Shown here in pieces: positions 62,482 to 64,000 of a stretch of 64,000 nucleotides of DNA. This stretch comes from Roseinatronobacter ekhonensis (GTDB taxonomy: Bacteria; Pseudomonadota; Alphaproteobacteria; Rhodobacterales; Rhodobacteraceae), in the NCBI RefSeq assembly GCF_900499075.1, contig NZ_UIHC01000013.1, forward strand, positions 1-64,000. Reading direction: 5' to 3'. The first letter of the stretch is position 1, and every line of letters begins with the position of its first letter. The notes beneath the pieces are model-generated. The model worked only from the letters and a program-made list of their open reading frames with translations, was not told the origin of the DNA and made no database searches. The position numbers and the translations under genes are program-made.

Positions 62482-64000
62482 ATGAAAAATATCCTGCTTG
62501 CGGCGTTGGTTGTCCTTGGGCTTTTGGCATTTGCGCTGGCGATCTGGTTCGGCGGGCCACTTCTGGGATTTGCGGGGAATTACCCGCTGGAAGGGCTGTG
62601 GTCCCGGATCATCACCATTGCTGTGGTCTGGTCCATCGTGGCAGGTGTCTACGCCTTCAAATGGTGGCGCAAGCGCCGCGCCGAGGCCGCGCTGGAAGAG
62701 GCCATCGCGCCCGCAGGGGAGACCGGCGATGGCGAGGTTCTGGGCGAGAAGATGCACGAGGCGCTTGCGGTGCTGCGCCGGTCGTCCACGTCGTCGTCCT
62801 ACCTCTATGATCTGCCGTGGTATGTGATCATCGGCCCGCCCGGCGCCGGCAAAACGACCGCATTGCTGAATTCGGGCGTCAATTTCCCGCTGGCCGACAA
62901 AACCGGCGGGGCGATGCCGGGTGCTGGCGGCACCCGCTATTGCGACTGGTGGTTCGCCGAAGAGGCGGTGATGATCGATACCGCCGGTCGCTACACCACA
63001 CAAGACAGCGACGAGGCCGCCGACCGCGAAAGCTGGGCTTCGTTTCTGGACCTGCTGAAACGGCAGCGCCCGCGCCAGCCCGTGAACGGGGTGATTGTCG
63101 CAATCAGCCTTGAAGATTTCCTGACCGGTAGCGACGAGTTGCTGGAGGCGCATATATCGGCCATCCGAGCGCGACTGGTCGAGTTATATGACGTGTTCCG
63201 CATTGATGTGCCGGTCTATGTGCTGTTCACCAAAGCCGATCTGATCGCGGGGTTCGACGAGTTCTTCGGTAGCTTCAGTGCAGCGCGTCGGCAAAAGGTC
63301 TGGGGCACCACGTTTCGGGCCGCGCGCGGCGAGCCGGTCCTGCCGCAATTTGCCACGCAGTTCGATGCGCTCGTCTCGCGCCTGTCGGATGAGGTGACGG
63401 ACCGTATGAACGAAGACCCCAACGGGTTGTCGCGCATCGCGATTTTCGGCTTCCCCGCGCAGGTTGCCATGCTTAAAGACCGTATCGCGCATGTGCTGGA
63501 CGGCGTCTTCAGCGCCACACGCTACAAGGTCAATGCCACGCTGCGCGGATTCTACTTTACCTCTGGCACGCAGGAAGGTACGCCCATGGACCAGATTCTG
63601 GGGGCAATGGACCGCGGATTTGGACAAGGCACAATGGGCGCAGGCGTGTCGGGGCGCGGGAAAAGCTACTTCCTGCATGACCTGTTGCGCCGCGTGATCT
63701 TCGAGGAAGCGGGCTGGGTCACACAAGACAGCCGCGCCGTGCGCCGCGAAGCGATCCTGCGCTATGGCAGCATGGCGATCATCGTCGGGCTTGCGCTTTG
63801 GCTGGGCGGCTTGTGGACCAACAGCTTTTACCAAAACTACCAGCTTGTGCAGAATGCCCGCGCCGAAATCGCCCAGTATGAGAGCCGCGCCGCCGGAGAA
63901 CTTGAGCGCACCGAGATCAACGAGACAGAGTTGCTGGATGTCCTGCCGTTGCTGTCGGACCTGCGCAACCTGCCGCTGGGCTACACCGACCCGGAGGCGG
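62482..64000 (+). CDS. tssM: T6SS membrane protein TssM (IcmF), cut by the window edge
   Basis: The first ~506 codons of TssM, open to the end of the window. Two N-terminal helices (about residues 5-27 and 45-62), Walker A IIGPPGAGKTTALLNSG near residue 118, and MIDTAGRYTTQDSDEAADRESW as the switch/Walker B region. A third helix lies near 430-450 (YGSMAIIVGLALWLGGLW), after which the periplasmic part begins. ATG 62482 starts 14 bp after tssL; the ATG at 62477 is out of frame and reads into a stop after two codons. It spans the envelope with TssL. Confidence 0.95.
   Translation, partial: MKNILLAALVVLGLLAFALAIWFGGPLLGFAGNYPLEGLWSRIITIAVVWSIVAGVYAFKWWRKRRAEAALEEAIAPAGETGDGEVLGEKMHEALAVLRRSSTSSSYLYDLPWYVIIGPPGAGKTTALLNSGVNFPLADKTGGAMPGAGGTRYCDWWFAEEAVMIDTAGRYTTQDSDEAADRESWASFLDLLKRQRPRQPVNGVIVAISLEDFLTGSDELLEAHISAIRARLVELYDVFRIDVPVYVLFTKADLIAGFDEFFGSFSAARRQKVWGTTFRAARGEPVLPQFATQFDALVSRLSDEVTDRMNEDPNGLSRIAIFGFPAQVAMLKDRIAHVLDGVFSATRYKVNATLRGFYFTSGTQEGTPMDQILGAMDRGFGQGTMGAGVSGRGKSYFLHDLLRRVIFEEAGWVTQDSRAVRREAILRYGSMAIIVGLALWLGGLWTNSFYQNYQLVQNARAEIAQYESRAAGELERTEINETELLDVLPLLSDLRNLPLGYTDPEA

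Overview
The window comes from a GC-rich alphaproteobacterium, most probably of the Rhodobacteraceae (Roseobacter/Rhodobacter relatives). The evidence is a crotonyl-CoA carboxylase/reductase with the Rhodobacter-type sequence, a 71-residue DUF1127 protein, YqaA/DapE/Rnr/LpxD housekeeping genes of alphaproteobacterial type, an IalB-like protein, and many four-base ATGA gene overlaps. No rRNA, tRNA or CRISPR array was seen.

Layout. (1) 1-4.4 kb: the right end of an IS630-type element sits inside the pseudouridine kinase gene psuK, followed by psuG, a DUF502 membrane protein, a HExxH protein, a DUF1036 protein and ndk. (2) 4.4-17 kb: lipid and central metabolism (PlsB-like acyltransferase, ccr), DUF1127, DUF418, RNase R, an acetyltransferase, dapE, a YqaA protein, lpxD, a flavin reductase, and a TIGR02186/TauE exporter pair. 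(3) 18-22.6 kb: a BMP-family nucleoside ABC importer. (4) 22.8-27.7 kb: rimI-tsaB-nfuA on the minus strand, divergent from ltaE-pyrC-pyrE and a small monooxygenase-like gene. (5) 27.8-31.4 kb: a phnDCEE importer behind a strong array of PhoB half-sites. (6) 31.6-43.5 kb: a surface-glycan locus with the complete short route to CMP-Neu5Ac (neuB, neuC, neuA), two sulfotransferase-like genes, a phosphoribosyltransferase fused to a HAD-like phosphatase, several glycosyltransferases including a candidate sialyltransferase, and a UDP-glucose dehydrogenase. (7) 43.6-64 kb: a type VI secretion locus in two pieces. tssB-C-hcp-E-F-G-H and an unknown AT-richer gene lie on the minus strand; tssK-L-M lie on the plus strand and run off the window. 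Between them are more polysaccharide genes (low-molecular-weight tyrosine phosphatase, Wzc-type BY-kinase, IalB-like protein, NodB deacetylase, formyltransferase).

How it fits together. The right half looks like an accessory cell-surface island in which capsule/exopolysaccharide genes and T6SS genes alternate. The glycan is predicted to carry sialic acid and to be sulfated, with possible ribosyl and N-formyl decoration and perhaps uronic acid. The most unusual candidates are the PRTase-HAD fusion, the putative CstII-like sialyltransferase, and the unknown last gene of the tssB-H operon. tssA, tssJ and vgrG are not seen inside the window, and neither are Wzx/Wzy or an initiating sugar-phosphate transferase.
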